From: Lacticaseibacillus brantae DSM 23927
Lineage (GTDB): Bacteria > Bacillota > Bacilli > Lactobacillales > Lactobacillaceae
Length of the DNA: 64,000 nucleotides
Reading direction: 5' to 3'
NCBI RefSeq assembly: GCF_001436115.1
Contig: NZ_AYZQ01000001.1
Span: 744,001-808,000, forward strand
Part shown: positions 32,632 through 45,321 of the stretch, piece after piece
How positions within the stretch are numbered: the first letter of the stretch is position 1
Layout: each line of letters opens with the position of its first letter
Translations under genes and position numbers: made by a program
The notes under the pieces: generated by a model
Seen by the model: only the letters and a program-made list of their open reading frames with translations
What the model was told of the DNA's origin: nothing
Database searches by the model: none

Positions 32632-33990
32632 TTACCGTGTGAGGACAGTGATACTTTCAATATGCTGCGTTTGTGGGAACATATCCACGGGTTGAGTCGT
32701 GTGGGCTTGATAACCAAAGGCACCGAGACGATTGATATCACGCGCCAACGTAGCGGGATTACATGAGACATAGACAATCTTCTTGGGCTTCATATATCCA
32801 GCCGCATCGATGAACGCTTCATCTAAACCCTTCCGCGGTGGATCAACCATGAGGACATCGGCTTTTAGACCGGCATCCTTCCATTGCTGCATGACCTCTT
32901 CTGCCTTGCCGACAGTGAAATCAACGTTCTTAATGCCATTGATTTTCGCATTTTCGCGAGCATCTTCGACAGCTTGTGGCACGATTTCAACCCCGTACAC
33001 CTGCTTGGCATGCCGGGCCATCGTCAGCGAAATGGTCCCAATCCCAGAATACGCATCAATCACGACTTCATTACCGGTCAGACCAGCCTCTTCAACTGCC
33101 CGGGTATATAACACCTCAGTTTGGGTGGGATTGACTTGATAGAAACTTAAGGCAGAAATGTGGAATTCACTACCCAACAAATGATCCGTCAGATAGTCCT
33201 TCCCGTACAAGGTTTTGGTCTTAGGGCCAAGAATGACATTAGTCGCCTTCGGATTGTAATCTTGAACAATACTGGTTACTTCTGGCAAAGCTGAAGTAAT
33301 GCCAGTAATAATCTCTTCTTCATATGGCAGCGCCCAGGCCCGAGTGACTAAGACAACCATCATCTCATGACTGTAATACCCCCGGCGCACCATAATATGC
33401 CGAATTAACCCACTGTTATCTGCTTCGTTGTATGCGGGAATGTGATACTGCCGGAGCAAATCACGGACGACCAGAATGGCTCTATCAATTTCAGGGTCTT
33501 GAATATAAAAATCTTCGATCGGAATCAAATCATGGGTACGTTTCTTATAGAATCCTGTTTCTAAACGACCATTAATTTCCCGGACTGGGATTTGCGCCTT
33601 ATTCCGATAGCCCAATGGATCAGCCATCCCTAAACTTGGCAGAACCTCGATGTTAAGATGGGCTTTCTTGTAAAGTTGGCGAATTTGATTTTCTTTGAAA
33701 GTCAATTGTGCAGGATAGGCCAAATGATGGAGTGGAGCAATCCCTGTTTGTGTGTATTCGCGACCAACAGTTTCCACCCGATCAGGCGATGTCGTAAGAC
33801 GCTTGGTCACTCGAGCAAAACCAAATTGCTTGAGCGTCTTGATGACGTGAATTTCACTTCTCTCACCTGGCAACGCGTTGTCAATGAAAAGCGGATAGCC
33901 ATCAACCTTGGCGACCCCCAGGCCTTCATAAGTTAAATCTTCAATTTCGACAGTTAAATCCTGATTCTTTTGTACTGGTGTTTGAACCAA
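32632..33990 (-). CDS. rlmCD: 23S rRNA (uracil-5-)-methyltransferase, RlmCD/RumA family
   Basis: The 452-residue protein has an N-terminal TRAM domain (EIEDLTYEGLGVAKVDGYPL), the SAM site DAYSGIGTISL, DPPRKGLD and the catalytic Cys in YVSCNPATLARD. It makes 5-methyluridine in 23S rRNA; in Firmicutes the single RlmCD enzyme can serve two positions. The iron-sulphur Cys residues of E. coli RumA are absent in the region around QTGIAPLHHLAY, as in many Firmicutes members. It starts with TTG, preceded by AAAGGAG. Confidence 0.9.
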   Translation of the reverse strand: MVQTPVQKNQDLTVEIEDLTYEGLGVAKVDGYPLFIDNALPGERSEIHVIKTLKQFGFARVTKRLTTSPDRVETVGREYTQTGIAPLHHLAYPAQLTFKENQIRQLYKKAHLNIEVLPSLGMADPLGYRNKAQIPVREINGRLETGFYKKRTHDLIPIEDFYIQDPEIDRAILVVRDLLRQYHIPAYNEADNSGLIRHIMVRRGYYSHEMMVVLVTRAWALPYEEEIITGITSALPEVTSIVQDYNPKATNVILGPKTKTLYGKDYLTDHLLGSEFHISALSFYQVNPTQTEVLYTRAVEEAGLTGNEVVIDAYSGIGTISLTMARHAKQVYGVEIVPQAVEDARENAKINGIKNVDFTVGKAEEVMQQWKDAGLKADVLMVDPPRKGLDEAFIDAAGYMKPKKIVYVSCNPATLARDINRLGAFGYQAHTTQPVDMFPQTQHIESITVLTR

Positions 33991-34074
33991 AGTGTAGTCT
34001 CCTTTTTGTCTGAATGCTCTCAGCAGTATATCACATGTCAGCCTGAAAAATAAGTCACGCTCATCTCGCCACGC

Positions 34075-34110
34075 AAAAAGCCGAGTCCAGCAGAGCTGGC
34101 ATCGGCTTTT
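34075..34110 (-). terminator. Terminator after dgkB
   Basis: The stem aaaagccga..cca / tgg..tcggctttt separates dgkB from rlmCD and ends in T on the minus strand. Confidence 0.82.
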
Positions 34111-34118
34111 AGCAGTGC

Positions 34119-35153
34119 TTATTTTTGGCTGTCATGATGATGGCCAATTTCACCATCACCATCGATATCTTGTTGGGAAATCGATTCAACTTCTTCAAGA
34201 TACTCGGCGCTGGCAGACTGATCTGGCCCGATGTTCTTAGATGGAATTTCGTCGACATTGGCATACATTTCAATATGCTGGCGTAAATTGACGAAATGCA
34301 TTGGTGAATCACCACCATACTCGCCGTCCAAATTAATCTTCATCGGTTCTTTATCGGCGAGACTCACGGTTAATTCCCGTGTCTTCGTATAAATAATTTG
34401 GGGATCATCCACATGCCGCCCGCCGTTGAAGACCAAAGCCATCAAGCGGAGAAATTCAGCCATGTTACCAGTTTTAACAATAATCAGTGAGAAACGCCCA
34501 TCTCCCAGGGCAGCATCGGGTAAGATTTGCTCAAAGCCACCAATCGAGTTTGTCATCCCAAGCAAGAACATGCTGGCGGGGCCTTCATAAACCCCGTCAT
34601 CATATTCTAAGCGCATTTCTTCCGTATGCACGGCCGGCAACATCTCTGCGCCCTTAATCAAATACGCGAGGTAGCCAAAAATTGACTTAAATTCCGATGG
34701 CACGGCGTAGGTTAATTCCGTCAGCAGGCCGCCGCCGGCAATATTCATGAAATAGTGATTATTGGCTTGGCCGATATCCATCCGCAACGTTTGTCCTTTA
34801 AGGATAATCTTAGCCGCATCAACTGGATTTTCGCGAGGAATTCGAAGCGCACGCGCATAGTCATTGGTCGTCCCAGCAGGGATAATCGCCATTTTTGGCC
34901 GCTGAGGGAACCCAGCAATGCCGTTGACCACTTCATTAATTGTCCCGTCGCCACCCGCGGCCACAATTAAATCAAAGCCTGTTTCTGTCGCCCGAATGGC
35001 TTCATTCTTAGCTGAAAATGGTTCTGGTGTGGTTTGGAAGGCACTACTTTCGTAGCCTGCTTCTTCCATCACTGCTAGAATGTCGGCCACGAATCGCTTT
35101 AAGCCTTCATTACCTGCTGTTGGATTGTAAATTAACCGTGCCCGTTGCGTCAT
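34119..35153 (-). CDS. dgkB: Diacylglycerol kinase (DgkB type) with a C-terminal extension
   Basis: The 344-residue protein has the DAGK catalytic domain with YNPTAGNEG near the start, GGDGTINEVVNG near residue 66, and PAGTTNDYARAL. It phosphorylates diacylglycerol released by lipoteichoic acid synthesis. The family is usually about 300-310 residues; here an acidic tail of about 35 residues follows, with DIDGDGEIGHHHD at its end, a pattern like an EF-hand calcium loop next to a His cluster. The gene is 18 bases after gatB, as is common in lactobacilli. Confidence 0.92.
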   Translation of the reverse strand: MTQRARLIYNPTAGNEGLKRFVADILAVMEEAGYESSAFQTTPEPFSAKNEAIRATETGFDLIVAAGGDGTINEVVNGIAGFPQRPKMAIIPAGTTNDYARALRIPRENPVDAAKIILKGQTLRMDIGQANNHYFMNIAGGGLLTELTYAVPSEFKSIFGYLAYLIKGAEMLPAVHTEEMRLEYDDGVYEGPASMFLLGMTNSIGGFEQILPDAALGDGRFSLIIVKTGNMAEFLRLMALVFNGGRHVDDPQIIYTKTRELTVSLADKEPMKINLDGEYGGDSPMHFVNLRQHIEMYANVDEIPSKNIGPDQSASAEYLEEVESISQQDIDGDGEIGHHHDSQK

Positions 35154-35171
35154 GGTGCTACCCCTCTATCA

Positions 35172-36602
35172 TTATCGTTTATTTAATTCAGTTAACAGAA
35201 TGTCATTGACTACCTTTGGATTAGCTTGACCGTGCGTTTGTTTCATAATCTGTCCGACTAAGAAACCGACAGCCCGGTCCTTCCCGTTATGGAAGTCATC
35301 GATACTTTGTTGATTATTATCGAGAATTTCATCGATGATTGGTGTCAGAACGGCTGGATCAGACTCTTGAATCAGACCTTTAGCCTTGACCCAAGCGGCT
35401 GGATCCGTGTCATTCTTAATAATTTCTTGGAAGACCTTTTTAGCAATCTTGCTTGAAATCGTGCCGTCATCGATTAATTCGATCATACCGGCGAGATGAA
35501 CTGGTGTTAAGGCAACATCCTTGAGTTCTAAATGGTTTGCATTCAAATACCCTGAGACTTCACCCATCAGCCAGTTAGAGGCCTGCTTTGGATCTGCGCC
35601 TGCTGTCACGGTGGCTTCAAAGAAATCAGACATTTCTTTGGTAGCCGTCAAAACGCCAGCGTCGTATTCTGGAATCCCCATCGCGTTAATATAACGTTCG
35701 CGCCGCTTAGCTGGCATTTCTGGTAGGCGTCCTTGGGCAGTCTCAATCCATTCTTTAGAAACGGTCACAGGTGGCAAATCAGGTTCTGGGAAGTAGCGAT
35801 AATCATCTGCGCCTTCCTTCACCCGCATCAAAATGGTTTCCTTGGTGTTGGGATCATAGCGCCGGGTTTCTGGCCGGACACTGCCACCTGACAACAGTAA
35901 GGCTGACTGGCGGTTTTGTTCATAAGTCAATCCATCGCGCACGTGGGCAAAACTATTCAGGTTTTTGATTTCAGTTTTGGTCCCAAACGCTTGTTGGCCG
36001 ATAGGCCGGACAGATAAGTTGGAGTCAACCCGCATAGAGCCTTCTTCCATCTTCACGTCAGATGCCCCGGTAAATTGGACGATTTGACGCAAGGTTTCCA
36101 GATAAGCGTATGCCTCTTCTGGTGTCGCAATATCGGGCTTCGAGACAATTTCGACCAGCGGTGTTCCCTGCCGGTTTAAATCGACATAGGAATAACCGTC
36201 GTCTTCGTGCTGGTTTTTACCGGCATCTTCTTCAACGTGTAATTCCGCAATCCCAATCTTCTTCTTGTGACCATCAACCTCAATTTCAACCCAGCCATTC
36301 GTTGCCAGCGGCGCTTCGCTTTGAGTAATTTGGTAGGCCTTGGGATTATCAGGATAGAAGTAGTTCTTCCGGTCAAAATGAGTCACCGGTGTAATCTCAG
36401 CGTGTAAGGCCAGCGCGACCATCAAGCCTAATTCATAGGCCCCGCGGTTAATGCTTGGCAAAACGCCGGGGAAACCCCAGTCAATGACATTGGTTTCAGT
36501 ATTTGGCTCCGCCCCATAACTGACAGGACTTGGTGAGAACATTTTCGATTGGGTTTTTAACTCAACATGGACCTCAAGGCCAATTGTTGTTTCAAAATTC
36601 AT
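35172..36602 (-). CDS. gatB: Asp/Glu-tRNA amidotransferase subunit B
   Basis: The 476-residue protein starts with [20 protein letters not shown] and has the YFPEPDLPP motif; the C-terminal YqeY-like helical domain ([16 protein letters not shown]) binds the tRNA. It activates misacylated Glu-tRNA(Gln) or Asp-tRNA(Asn) by phosphorylation before amidation. Its ATG overlaps the gatA stop as TAATG. Confidence 0.96.
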   Translation of the reverse strand: MNFETTIGLEVHVELKTQSKMFSPSPVSYGAEPNTETNVIDWGFPGVLPSINRGAYELGLMVALALHAEITPVTHFDRKNYFYPDNPKAYQITQSEAPLATNGWVEIEVDGHKKKIGIAELHVEEDAGKNQHEDDGYSYVDLNRQGTPLVEIVSKPDIATPEEAYAYLETLRQIVQFTGASDVKMEEGSMRVDSNLSVRPIGQQAFGTKTEIKNLNSFAHVRDGLTYEQNRQSALLLSGGSVRPETRRYDPNTKETILMRVKEGADDYRYFPEPDLPPVTVSKEWIETAQGRLPEMPAKRRERYINAMGIPEYDAGVLTATKEMSDFFEATVTAGADPKQASNWLMGEVSGYLNANHLELKDVALTPVHLAGMIELIDDGTISSKIAKKVFQEIIKNDTDPAAWVKAKGLIQESDPAVLTPIIDEILDNNQQSIDDFHNGKDRAVGFLVGQIMKQTHGQANPKVVNDILLTELNKR

Positions 36603-38059
36603 TAGGCTTGCCCCCCTGGAATCTGATCCACATAATTGTTGGCATCTTCAAATGCGGCCCCCGCTTGATACAAGGTGGCTTCATCAAAATGCTTGGCAAT
36701 TAATTGTAAGCCCACAGGCATCCCGTCAACGAAACCGGCAGGCACCGACATTGCAGGTAAGCCGGCCAAGTTCACAGGAATGGTCAGAATATCATTCATA
36801 TACATGGTCAATGGATCAGTCACCTTATCGCCAATCTTAAAGGCTGGCGTTGGGGTGGTCGGTCCGATAATGAGATCGTAGTTTTCAAAGACTTGTTCAA
36901 AGTCGCGGGTAATCAAGGTCCGCACTTGGCCTGCTTTCTTGAAGTAGGCATCATAGAACCCAGCTGACAACGAGAAAGTCCCCAACATAATGCGCCGCTT
37001 GACTTCGGCACCAAAGCCTTCAGAGCGGGACCGAACATAAACATCGTCCAAGGTCTTGACGTCTTGGGCCCGGAATCCGTAGCGAATCCCATCAAATCGT
37101 TGCAAGTTTGAACTGGCTTCTGAACTCGCAATGATGTAGTACGCAGGAACGGCATACTTGGTGTGCGGTAATGACACTTCTTCCACAGTCGCACCCATAG
37201 CTTCAAACTGCTTAGCTGCTGCTTGAACCTGAGCCACGATGGCGGCGTCGACCCCGTCGCCCAAATATTCTTTAGGTAGGGCAATCTTCATTCCAGTGAG
37301 ATCTTGGCCAATTTTGGCACCCAAATCTTCAGCGGAACGGTCAACCGTCGTGCTGTCTTTGTCATCATGACCAATAATAGTATTCATCACGGGCACTGAG
37401 TCGCGGACGCGACGAGTTAAAGTCCCAATGGCATCTAAGCTAGACCCAAAGGCAATCAAGCCCCAGCGTGAAACGCGACCATACGTGGGTTTAAATCCAA
37501 CAACGCCATTAAAGGCTGCTGGTTGGCGGATGGAACCACCGGTGTCAGTCCCCAAGGCAACAACCACTTGACCACTGGCCACTGATGCCGCCGAGCCGCC
37601 GGAAGAACCACCAGGCACTTTGGTATGATCCCAGGCATTTTTGGTCACTTGAATCGCCGAGTTTTCCGTTGAGGAACCCATCGCGAATTCATCTAAGTTA
37701 GTCTTGCCGACATTAATTGCCCCCGCCGCGGTCAACTTCTCAACAACCGTGGCATCATAAATGGGCACAAAATTCGCCAACATCTTGGAACTGGCCGTCG
37801 TCTTCAGCCCCTTGGTGACGATGTTGTCTTTAATGGCTACTGGAACACCAGCTAAGGGTTGATCTGTGGCAATACCGGCTTGATCAACAGCTTCTGCCTG
37901 CTTTAAAGCGGCTGCAGTGTTCACAGTGACGAACGCCTGCACTTCAGGGTCAATTTGGCTAATGCCTTCAAGGGTTGATTGAACTAAATCAACACTTGTC
38001 AATTCGCCATTGGCTAACTGGTGATGCAACTTCTCGATATCGGTTTTGAAGTAATCCAC
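36602..38059 (-). CDS. gatA: Asp/Glu-tRNA amidotransferase subunit A
   Basis: The 485-residue amidase has the Ser-cisSer-Lys triad: Lys in [11 protein letters not shown], the Ser pair in [10 protein letters not shown] and the nucleophile in [12 protein letters not shown]. It releases ammonia from glutamine for transfer to GatB. It starts with GTG, which overlaps the gatC stop, and AAGGAGG lies upstream, so the three subunits are translated together. Confidence 0.96.
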   Translation of the reverse strand: MDYFKTDIEKLHHQLANGELTSVDLVQSTLEGISQIDPEVQAFVTVNTAAALKQAEAVDQAGIATDQPLAGVPVAIKDNIVTKGLKTTASSKMLANFVPIYDATVVEKLTAAGAINVGKTNLDEFAMGSSTENSAIQVTKNAWDHTKVPGGSSGGSAASVASGQVVVALGTDTGGSIRQPAAFNGVVGFKPTYGRVSRWGLIAFGSSLDAIGTLTRRVRDSVPVMNTIIGHDDKDSTTVDRSAEDLGAKIGQDLTGMKIALPKEYLGDGVDAAIVAQVQAAAKQFEAMGATVEEVSLPHTKYAVPAYYIIASSEASSNLQRFDGIRYGFRAQDVKTLDDVYVRSRSEGFGAEVKRRIMLGTFSLSAGFYDAYFKKAGQVRTLITRDFEQVFENYDLIIGPTTPTPAFKIGDKVTDPLTMYMNDILTIPVNLAGLPAMSVPAGFVDGMPVGLQLIAKHFDEATLYQAGAAFEDANNYVDQIPGGQA

Positions 38060-38355
38060 TAGTCTTCCTCCTTGTCGATAATTGCAGGGACCTGAATCAA
38101 ATTGCCCTTTGAGGTTGGCACATTTGCCATCAACTCATTTAGAGGGGTTGGTGTGCTGGCAACATCTTGGCGCATGATATTTTCCAGATGGACACTTTGG
38201 GTTGTCACTGGAACATCAGTCGTGTCGACACTTTCTAGTTGGTCGACCATATTTAAAATTTCATCTAATTGTGCGGTGAATTGATCAAGTTCTGCGTCAC
38301 TAAATTCCAGCCGTGCAAGTTCCGCGACGTGGGCGACATCAGCTTTTGAAATCAT
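38059..38355 (-). CDS. gatC: Asp/Glu-tRNA amidotransferase subunit C
   Basis: The 98-residue protein has the GatC pattern: [17 protein letters not shown] near the N-terminus and [16 protein letters not shown] in the middle, then an extended belt that wraps around GatA and GatB. Together the three subunits make Gln-tRNA(Gln), which is needed when glutaminyl-tRNA synthetase is absent. Confidence 0.95.
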   Translation of the reverse strand: MISKADVAHVAELARLEFSDAELDQFTAQLDEILNMVDQLESVDTTDVPVTTQSVHLENIMRQDVASTPTPLNELMANVPTSKGNLIQVPAIIDKEED

Positions 38356-38405
38356 AATATCCCTACTTTCTTAAACCGTTGTTTAGTGTACCACAACAAA
38401 ATTGA

Positions 38406-39557
38406 TTAATAGCTGTCAAAAATGTGGGAATAAAAACTCTTATCACCATTCGCTCGTGACAGAAAGGCTTGTGTGCCTTGAACCGATTGAATCGTGATGT
38501 CGATTGGGACCCCACTTGGAAGTAACTTGTTGGCACTGGTGCCGACATACTGGGTGAAACTCATAATTTCTGTTTCGCCATAGAACTGGGTATTGATTGT
38601 AATCTTCATCCCAGCCAATTCTTTATCGACATAATGGACTTGGGCCGTCGTCCCCGCCAATGTTGGGAAGAATGAGTTGATTTGGGTGGTGAAATTACTA
38701 AAGTCATTGGCCACATTAGTGTTCAAGGCTTTATTATTCCCGACGACTGGCAAGACTTCATTCTGTTCATTTAAGTTCTGCCAGGTGCCAAGGTTGGTGC
38801 CTGATTTTGCGACCGTATAATTGCTGAAAGTGCCACCAACGAGACTGTCACTTTCGGCTTGGACATACAGGCCGATCAGAATCGGCGTGTCTGCACTCAC
38901 CCCGTTCATTTTCCGCAAGCGCTCAACGACTTTCTTGGCCATTGCTTCACCCTTCTCGGTCAACGTGGCATTAGAAATTGTGGTCGAGAATTGGGCGCCG
39001 TATTGGGTCTTCGTGTAGTAGTCGACTTTGTTCAATCCCAAGGCAATTGAAATACCCCCGAGCTTCATGCCATCGCCACTATCAACCATGTAGTCTTGTT
39101 CCAGCACCTGTTGCAAGTAGATAGGATTGCGGGTATCAGGATCTTTCTTGCCATTGTCTTTGGGATTAAGGCCATCAGGATTCGAACTACTTTCACGACC
39201 TAACCAATTACGGGCCACACTGGTCGACAATAATTGGCCTTCTTGAAAGACGTATTTCTGAGGCGAAAATTGTTCCTTAGACAAATTGAGCAAGCCATTT
39301 TCCATGCTCTTGATATTATAGGTGTTTGATCCCTGTGTATTCTGTTGGAGCGTCAAGCCCCGGGCAGACGAAATCTGATAACGACCGTTTTTAATCACAC
39401 CCTGATACATATCCGAAGTCACGGCACCTGTGGTTTGATAAGCGCTGGACTTGGTCCCACTCGTTGAGCCTGAGCCTGAGTCAAAGTTCAGTTTGCCACA
39501 GGCACTCAAGAAGATAACTAGACTGAACATCAGTCCGGCAAGTAATGTTTTTTTCAT
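38406..39557 (-). CDS. camS: CamS family sex pheromone-type lipoprotein
   Basis: The 383-residue protein has a lipoprotein signal peptide with the lipobox LSAC (Cys at residue 20), followed by a Ser/Gly-rich linker and the CamS domain (GVIKNGRYQISSARGL, then the C-terminal FYGETEIMSFTQYV). In enterococci the cleaved signal peptide of related lipoproteins yields mating pheromones. The gene stands between ligA and gatC, as in other lactobacilli. The role of the mature protein is unknown. Confidence 0.93.
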   Translation of the reverse strand: MKKTLLAGLMFSLVIFLSACGKLNFDSGSGSTSGTKSSAYQTTGAVTSDMYQGVIKNGRYQISSARGLTLQQNTQGSNTYNIKSMENGLLNLSKEQFSPQKYVFQEGQLLSTSVARNWLGRESSSNPDGLNPKDNGKKDPDTRNPIYLQQVLEQDYMVDSGDGMKLGGISIALGLNKVDYYTKTQYGAQFSTTISNATLTEKGEAMAKKVVERLRKMNGVSADTPILIGLYVQAESDSLVGGTFSNYTVAKSGTNLGTWQNLNEQNEVLPVVGNNKALNTNVANDFSNFTTQINSFFPTLAGTTAQVHYVDKELAGMKITINTQFYGETEIMSFTQYVGTSANKLLPSGVPIDITIQSVQGTQAFLSRANGDKSFYSHIFDSY

Positions 39558-39569
39558 TGAAAAGAGGCC

Positions 39570-41606
<2,037 letters not shown>

Positions 41607-43841
41607 CTATGCTTTCACAATTGGGGCAAAGGCAGCCAAGAGCCGCTTGACCCCTTGTTCTTTAAATGCAATATCGAGTTCTTGATCGTCTCCACTGCCA
41701 TTAACTTTAACGACAGTCCCGACGCCCCACTTACGATGTTCCACCTTATCGCCTGGCTGCCAGTCGGTGTTGCCTGCCCCAGTCGTTGGCGCCTTGGCCA
41801 CCGTTGCCGGTGTGCCTGTTCGGCGTTGGTCATAACTTGGATTAACAGCTCGTTGGGTACGATCAATAAATGGAATCCCGGTCCGTTGGGCCACATCGGG
41901 TTGATCGATGAGACTTTGGTCAATTTCTTCGATGAAACGACTGGCCGGATTGTTTTGCCGGCGTCCGTAGAGTAAGCGACCATAGGCATTACTTAAGTAA
42001 AGTTTCTGTTTGGCCCGGGTAATCCCGACATAAGCCAAGCGTCGTTCTTCTTCGAGTTCATTCTCGTCCATCGCCGCTCGACTCAATGGGAACAGGCCCT
42101 CTTCCATCCCGACCAAGAACACGATCGGGAATTCTAGTCCTTTGGCAGCATGCAGCGTCATCATCGTCACTTCTTGGGCATCATCTTCAATGTCATCTTG
42201 ATCGGATAACAGGGACAAATCAGCGAGGAAGTCGACAAAAATATCACTGTCTTCGTTTTCTGGTTGGTAATGGGTATCAAAGTTCTGGGTTACAGTCATT
42301 AATTCTTGCAAGTTATCAATCCGGGTTTCCGCCTCAACCGTCTTGGCCGCTTGTAACGCCGCGAGATAACCGGTGTCGTCCAAAATGGCTTGCATCAAGT
42401 CAGTGACCGAGGCACCGGAGCGTTTATTGGCAATCATTTCAATCCGCCGGCCGAAATCAGCTAAGGCCGTGCGCGCCTTGCCACTCACACCAGAGAGTTC
42501 CGCGTTGCGCGCAGCTTCGAGCAAGGACCAGCCATTTTGCTGGGCAAAGGCCGTGAGCTTATCAAGACTCGTGCCGCCAATCCCGCGTTTGGGTTCGTTG
42601 ACAATCCGGTTAAAACTCATGTCATCATCCGGATTCACGACTAGGCGGAAGTAGGCCAGCACATCCCGAATTTCTTTGCGGTCGTAGAACTTATGTCCGC
42701 CGACCATCTTATACGGAATATTAGCCTTCACAAAGGCTTCTTCGACCGCACGCGATTGGGCATTAGTCCGATACAGAACCGCGAAATCACCCAAGCGATG
42801 GGTCTTGGCCTTCACGGCGTCTTCAATTTGGCGAACCACATAGAGCGCTTCATCGGTTTCACTCTGAGCCCGATAATAAGTGATCTTCTCGCCTTCACTA
42901 TTCTCTGTCCACAATGTTTTTGCTTGACGATAACTGTTGTTCTTAATCACGTCGTTTGCTGCCGACAAAATGGTTTTAGTACTCCGGTAATTTTGTTCCA
43001 ACAGAATCACTTGCGCATCCGGATAGTCCTTTTGGAAATTCATGATGTTTTCCATGTTGGCTCCCCGCCAACCATAAATACTCTGGTCAGCATCCCCAAC
43101 CACACACAAGTTATGGAAGCCATCAGCCAACAAGTGAACCAATTGATATTGGGCTTCATTGGTGTCTTGATATTCATCCACATGGATGTATCGGAACTTA
43201 TTTTGATAAAATTTCAACGTGTCTGGATCTTGCTGGAACAACACAATGGTCTGCATGATTAAGTCATCAAAGTCTAAGGCCTGATCACTGGCTAACCGCT
43301 TTTGATATTCGGCGTACACCTGGGCCACGATTTGTTCAAAAGGCCCCGCTGCTTCCTTGGCATAGGCCTTAGGGGTCAGCAAATCATTCTTGGCGTTGCT
43401 AATTGTGCCTAAGATTGACTTGGGATCATAACGCTTAGGATCAAGATTTTGGTCACGCAAAATATGTTTAATTAGGGTTAATTGCTCAGCGGGGTCAGCG
43501 ATGGTGAAAGCCCGATTAAAGCCGAGCTTTTCAATATCCCGACGTAAAATGCGAACACATAGCGCATGGAACGTTGAGACCCAGACATCTTGAGCGGCCG
43601 TGGCATCCAGTAGCTGGCCCACCCGGTCTTTCATCTCTTGAGCGGCCTTGTTCGTAAACGTAATGGCCAAAATTTGCCAAGGATTCACATTTTTTTCTTC
43701 GATGAGGTACGCAATCCGATGTGTTAACACCCGCGTCTTGCCTGAGCCGGCCCCAGCCATGATCAGCACTGGTCCTTCAGTCGCTAAGACTGCCTCAGAT
43801 TGTTTGTCGTTCATTCCTTTAAGTAGGGCTGTTGTTGCCAT
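41607..43841 (-). CDS. pcrA: ATP-dependent DNA helicase PcrA
   Basis: The 744-residue UvrD/Rep-type helicase has GAGSGKTRVLTHR (Walker A), VDEYQDTNEAQ, GDADQSIYGWRGA and LMTLHAAKGLEF-like motifs (here MMTLHAAKGLEF). The C-terminus carries the PcrA RNA polymerase-interacting fold (PGDKVEHRKWGVGTVVKV). I choose the start MATTALLKGMN at 43841, preceded by GAAAGGACG. It acts in repair, plasmid replication and removal of blocked forks. The pcrA-ligA-camS-gat order is typical of lactobacilli. Confidence 0.95.
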   Translation of the reverse strand: MATTALLKGMNDKQSEAVLATEGPVLIMAGAGSGKTRVLTHRIAYLIEEKNVNPWQILAITFTNKAAQEMKDRVGQLLDATAAQDVWVSTFHALCVRILRRDIEKLGFNRAFTIADPAEQLTLIKHILRDQNLDPKRYDPKSILGTISNAKNDLLTPKAYAKEAAGPFEQIVAQVYAEYQKRLASDQALDFDDLIMQTIVLFQQDPDTLKFYQNKFRYIHVDEYQDTNEAQYQLVHLLADGFHNLCVVGDADQSIYGWRGANMENIMNFQKDYPDAQVILLEQNYRSTKTILSAANDVIKNNSYRQAKTLWTENSEGEKITYYRAQSETDEALYVVRQIEDAVKAKTHRLGDFAVLYRTNAQSRAVEEAFVKANIPYKMVGGHKFYDRKEIRDVLAYFRLVVNPDDDMSFNRIVNEPKRGIGGTSLDKLTAFAQQNGWSLLEAARNAELSGVSGKARTALADFGRRIEMIANKRSGASVTDLMQAILDDTGYLAALQAAKTVEAETRIDNLQELMTVTQNFDTHYQPENEDSDIFVDFLADLSLLSDQDDIEDDAQEVTMMTLHAAKGLEFPIVFLVGMEEGLFPLSRAAMDENELEEERRLAYVGITRAKQKLYLSNAYGRLLYGRRQNNPASRFIEEIDQSLIDQPDVAQRTGIPFIDRTQRAVNPSYDQRRTGTPATVAKAPTTGAGNTDWQPGDKVEHRKWGVGTVVKVNGSGDDQELDIAFKEQGVKRLLAAFAPIVKA

Positions 43842-43965
43842 CGGTATACTCGTCCTTTCATTCACATGCACATAGAAACAGATAGGTTAATTGTACCAAA
43901 AATTCACTAGTCATGGGACGTTTGCAATCAGAAAGTCCGGCGCATCCGTATCCACTTGATTCACG

Positions 43966-44014
43966 CAAAAAAGAAGCTTCACCGAACGGTTGGTTCTGGC
44001 GAAACTTCTTTTTT
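43966..44014 (-). terminator. Terminator after purB
   Basis: The arms aagaagtttcgcc and ggtgaagcttctt (minus strand, one mismatch) are followed by six T, directly beyond the purB stop. Confidence 0.85.
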
Positions 44015-44017
44015 ATT

Positions 44018-45313
44018 TTATTCTAAGCCGACACGATGAAAAATATCATCGACGTGTCGAAGATGATAATGGTAGTCGAAGGCTTCGTCCAAGTCGCTGG
44101 GCGACAGGCGGGTCGTCACTTCTGGATCAGCTTCAAGAAGTGTTCTGAAATCACGTTGTTCATCCCAAGCCAAAGCTGTCTTAGGTTGAACCAGATCATA
44201 GGCCGCTTCACGGCTGAGACCTTTTTCGATTAGCTTTAGCATGACCCGCTGACTGAAGATCAAGCCATGCGTCTTTTGCATGTTGGCTAACATCGTTTCA
44301 GGGAAAACATCCAAATTGCTAATGATGCTGGTGAAGCGATGCAAGATATAATCCAACAACCCAGTCGCATCAGGCAGAATCATTCGTTCAGCCGACGAAT
44401 GCGAAATATCGCGTTCATGCCATAAACCGACATCTTCTAACGCCGGTGTGGCATAACCACGAATCACGCGGGCCAGACCGGAAACATTCTCACTCCCAAT
44501 TGGATTACGCTTATGGGGCATGGCACTACTGCCCTTTTGTCCCAGATTGAAATGTTCTTCAACTTCGTGGACTTCTGTCCGCTGCAAATGGCGGACTTGT
44601 AAGGCAAAACGTTCAACCGATGTGGCAATTAGCCCTAAGGTTTGGATGTAGTCAGCGTGCAAATCCCGGGGGAGAATCTGGGTGCTAATTTCTTGCGCGC
44701 GTAAACCAAGATGTTCTGTCACATAGGCTTCTACTTCAGGAGGCGTATTGGCAAAAGTCCCTACCGCCCCACTAATTTTACCGGCTTCAACCCCGGCCGC
44801 CGCGCGATCAAAACGATCCCGATTGCGTTTCATCTCTGAATACCACGACGCGACAACTAAACCAAACGTTGTCGGTTCAGCATGCACGCCATGGGTGCGG
44901 CCCATCATCACAGTATCTTTGTGCGTCAATGCTAGCTTCTTGAGTGCAGCCAATAAGTCATCAATATCTTGGCGCAGAATCGCGTCAGCTTGCTTAATCA
45001 CGTAACCTTGCGCGGTATCAACGACATCAGTACTTGTGAGCCCATAGTGCACCCACTTCTTCTCAGGGCCGAGGCTTTCTGAAACGTTGCGGGTAAACGC
45101 CACAACATCGTGACGGGTGACCGCTTCAATTTCTTCAATGCGGTCCACATCAAAAGTGGCATTGGCCCGCAGTGCAGCGACATCTGCACTCGGAATCTCG
45201 CCTAATTCAGCCCACGCTTCAGCAGCTAGGATTTCAACCTCCAGCCATGCGCGGTAACGATTCTCTTCAGACCAAACCGCAGCCATATCAGAGCGACTAT
45301 AACGTGGAATCAA
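44018..45313 (-). CDS. purB: Adenylosuccinate lyase
   Basis: The 431-residue protein has the fumarase-family signature [16 protein letters not shown] and the catalytic His region [10 protein letters not shown] and [11 protein letters not shown]. It acts twice: in de novo IMP synthesis and in AMP formation from IMP, so it is needed even without a full pur operon. It starts with TTG. It is the last gene of the xpt-pbuX-purK-purB operon. Confidence 0.95.
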   Translation of the reverse strand: MIPRYSRSDMAAVWSEENRYRAWLEVEILAAEAWAELGEIPSADVAALRANATFDVDRIEEIEAVTRHDVVAFTRNVSESLGPEKKWVHYGLTSTDVVDTAQGYVIKQADAILRQDIDDLLAALKKLALTHKDTVMMGRTHGVHAEPTTFGLVVASWYSEMKRNRDRFDRAAAGVEAGKISGAVGTFANTPPEVEAYVTEHLGLRAQEISTQILPRDLHADYIQTLGLIATSVERFALQVRHLQRTEVHEVEEHFNLGQKGSSAMPHKRNPIGSENVSGLARVIRGYATPALEDVGLWHERDISHSSAERMILPDATGLLDYILHRFTSIISNLDVFPETMLANMQKTHGLIFSQRVMLKLIEKGLSREAAYDLVQPKTALAWDEQRDFRTLLEADPEVTTRLSPSDLDEAFDYHYHLRHVDDIFHRVGLE

Positions 45314-45321
45314 ATGTACGC

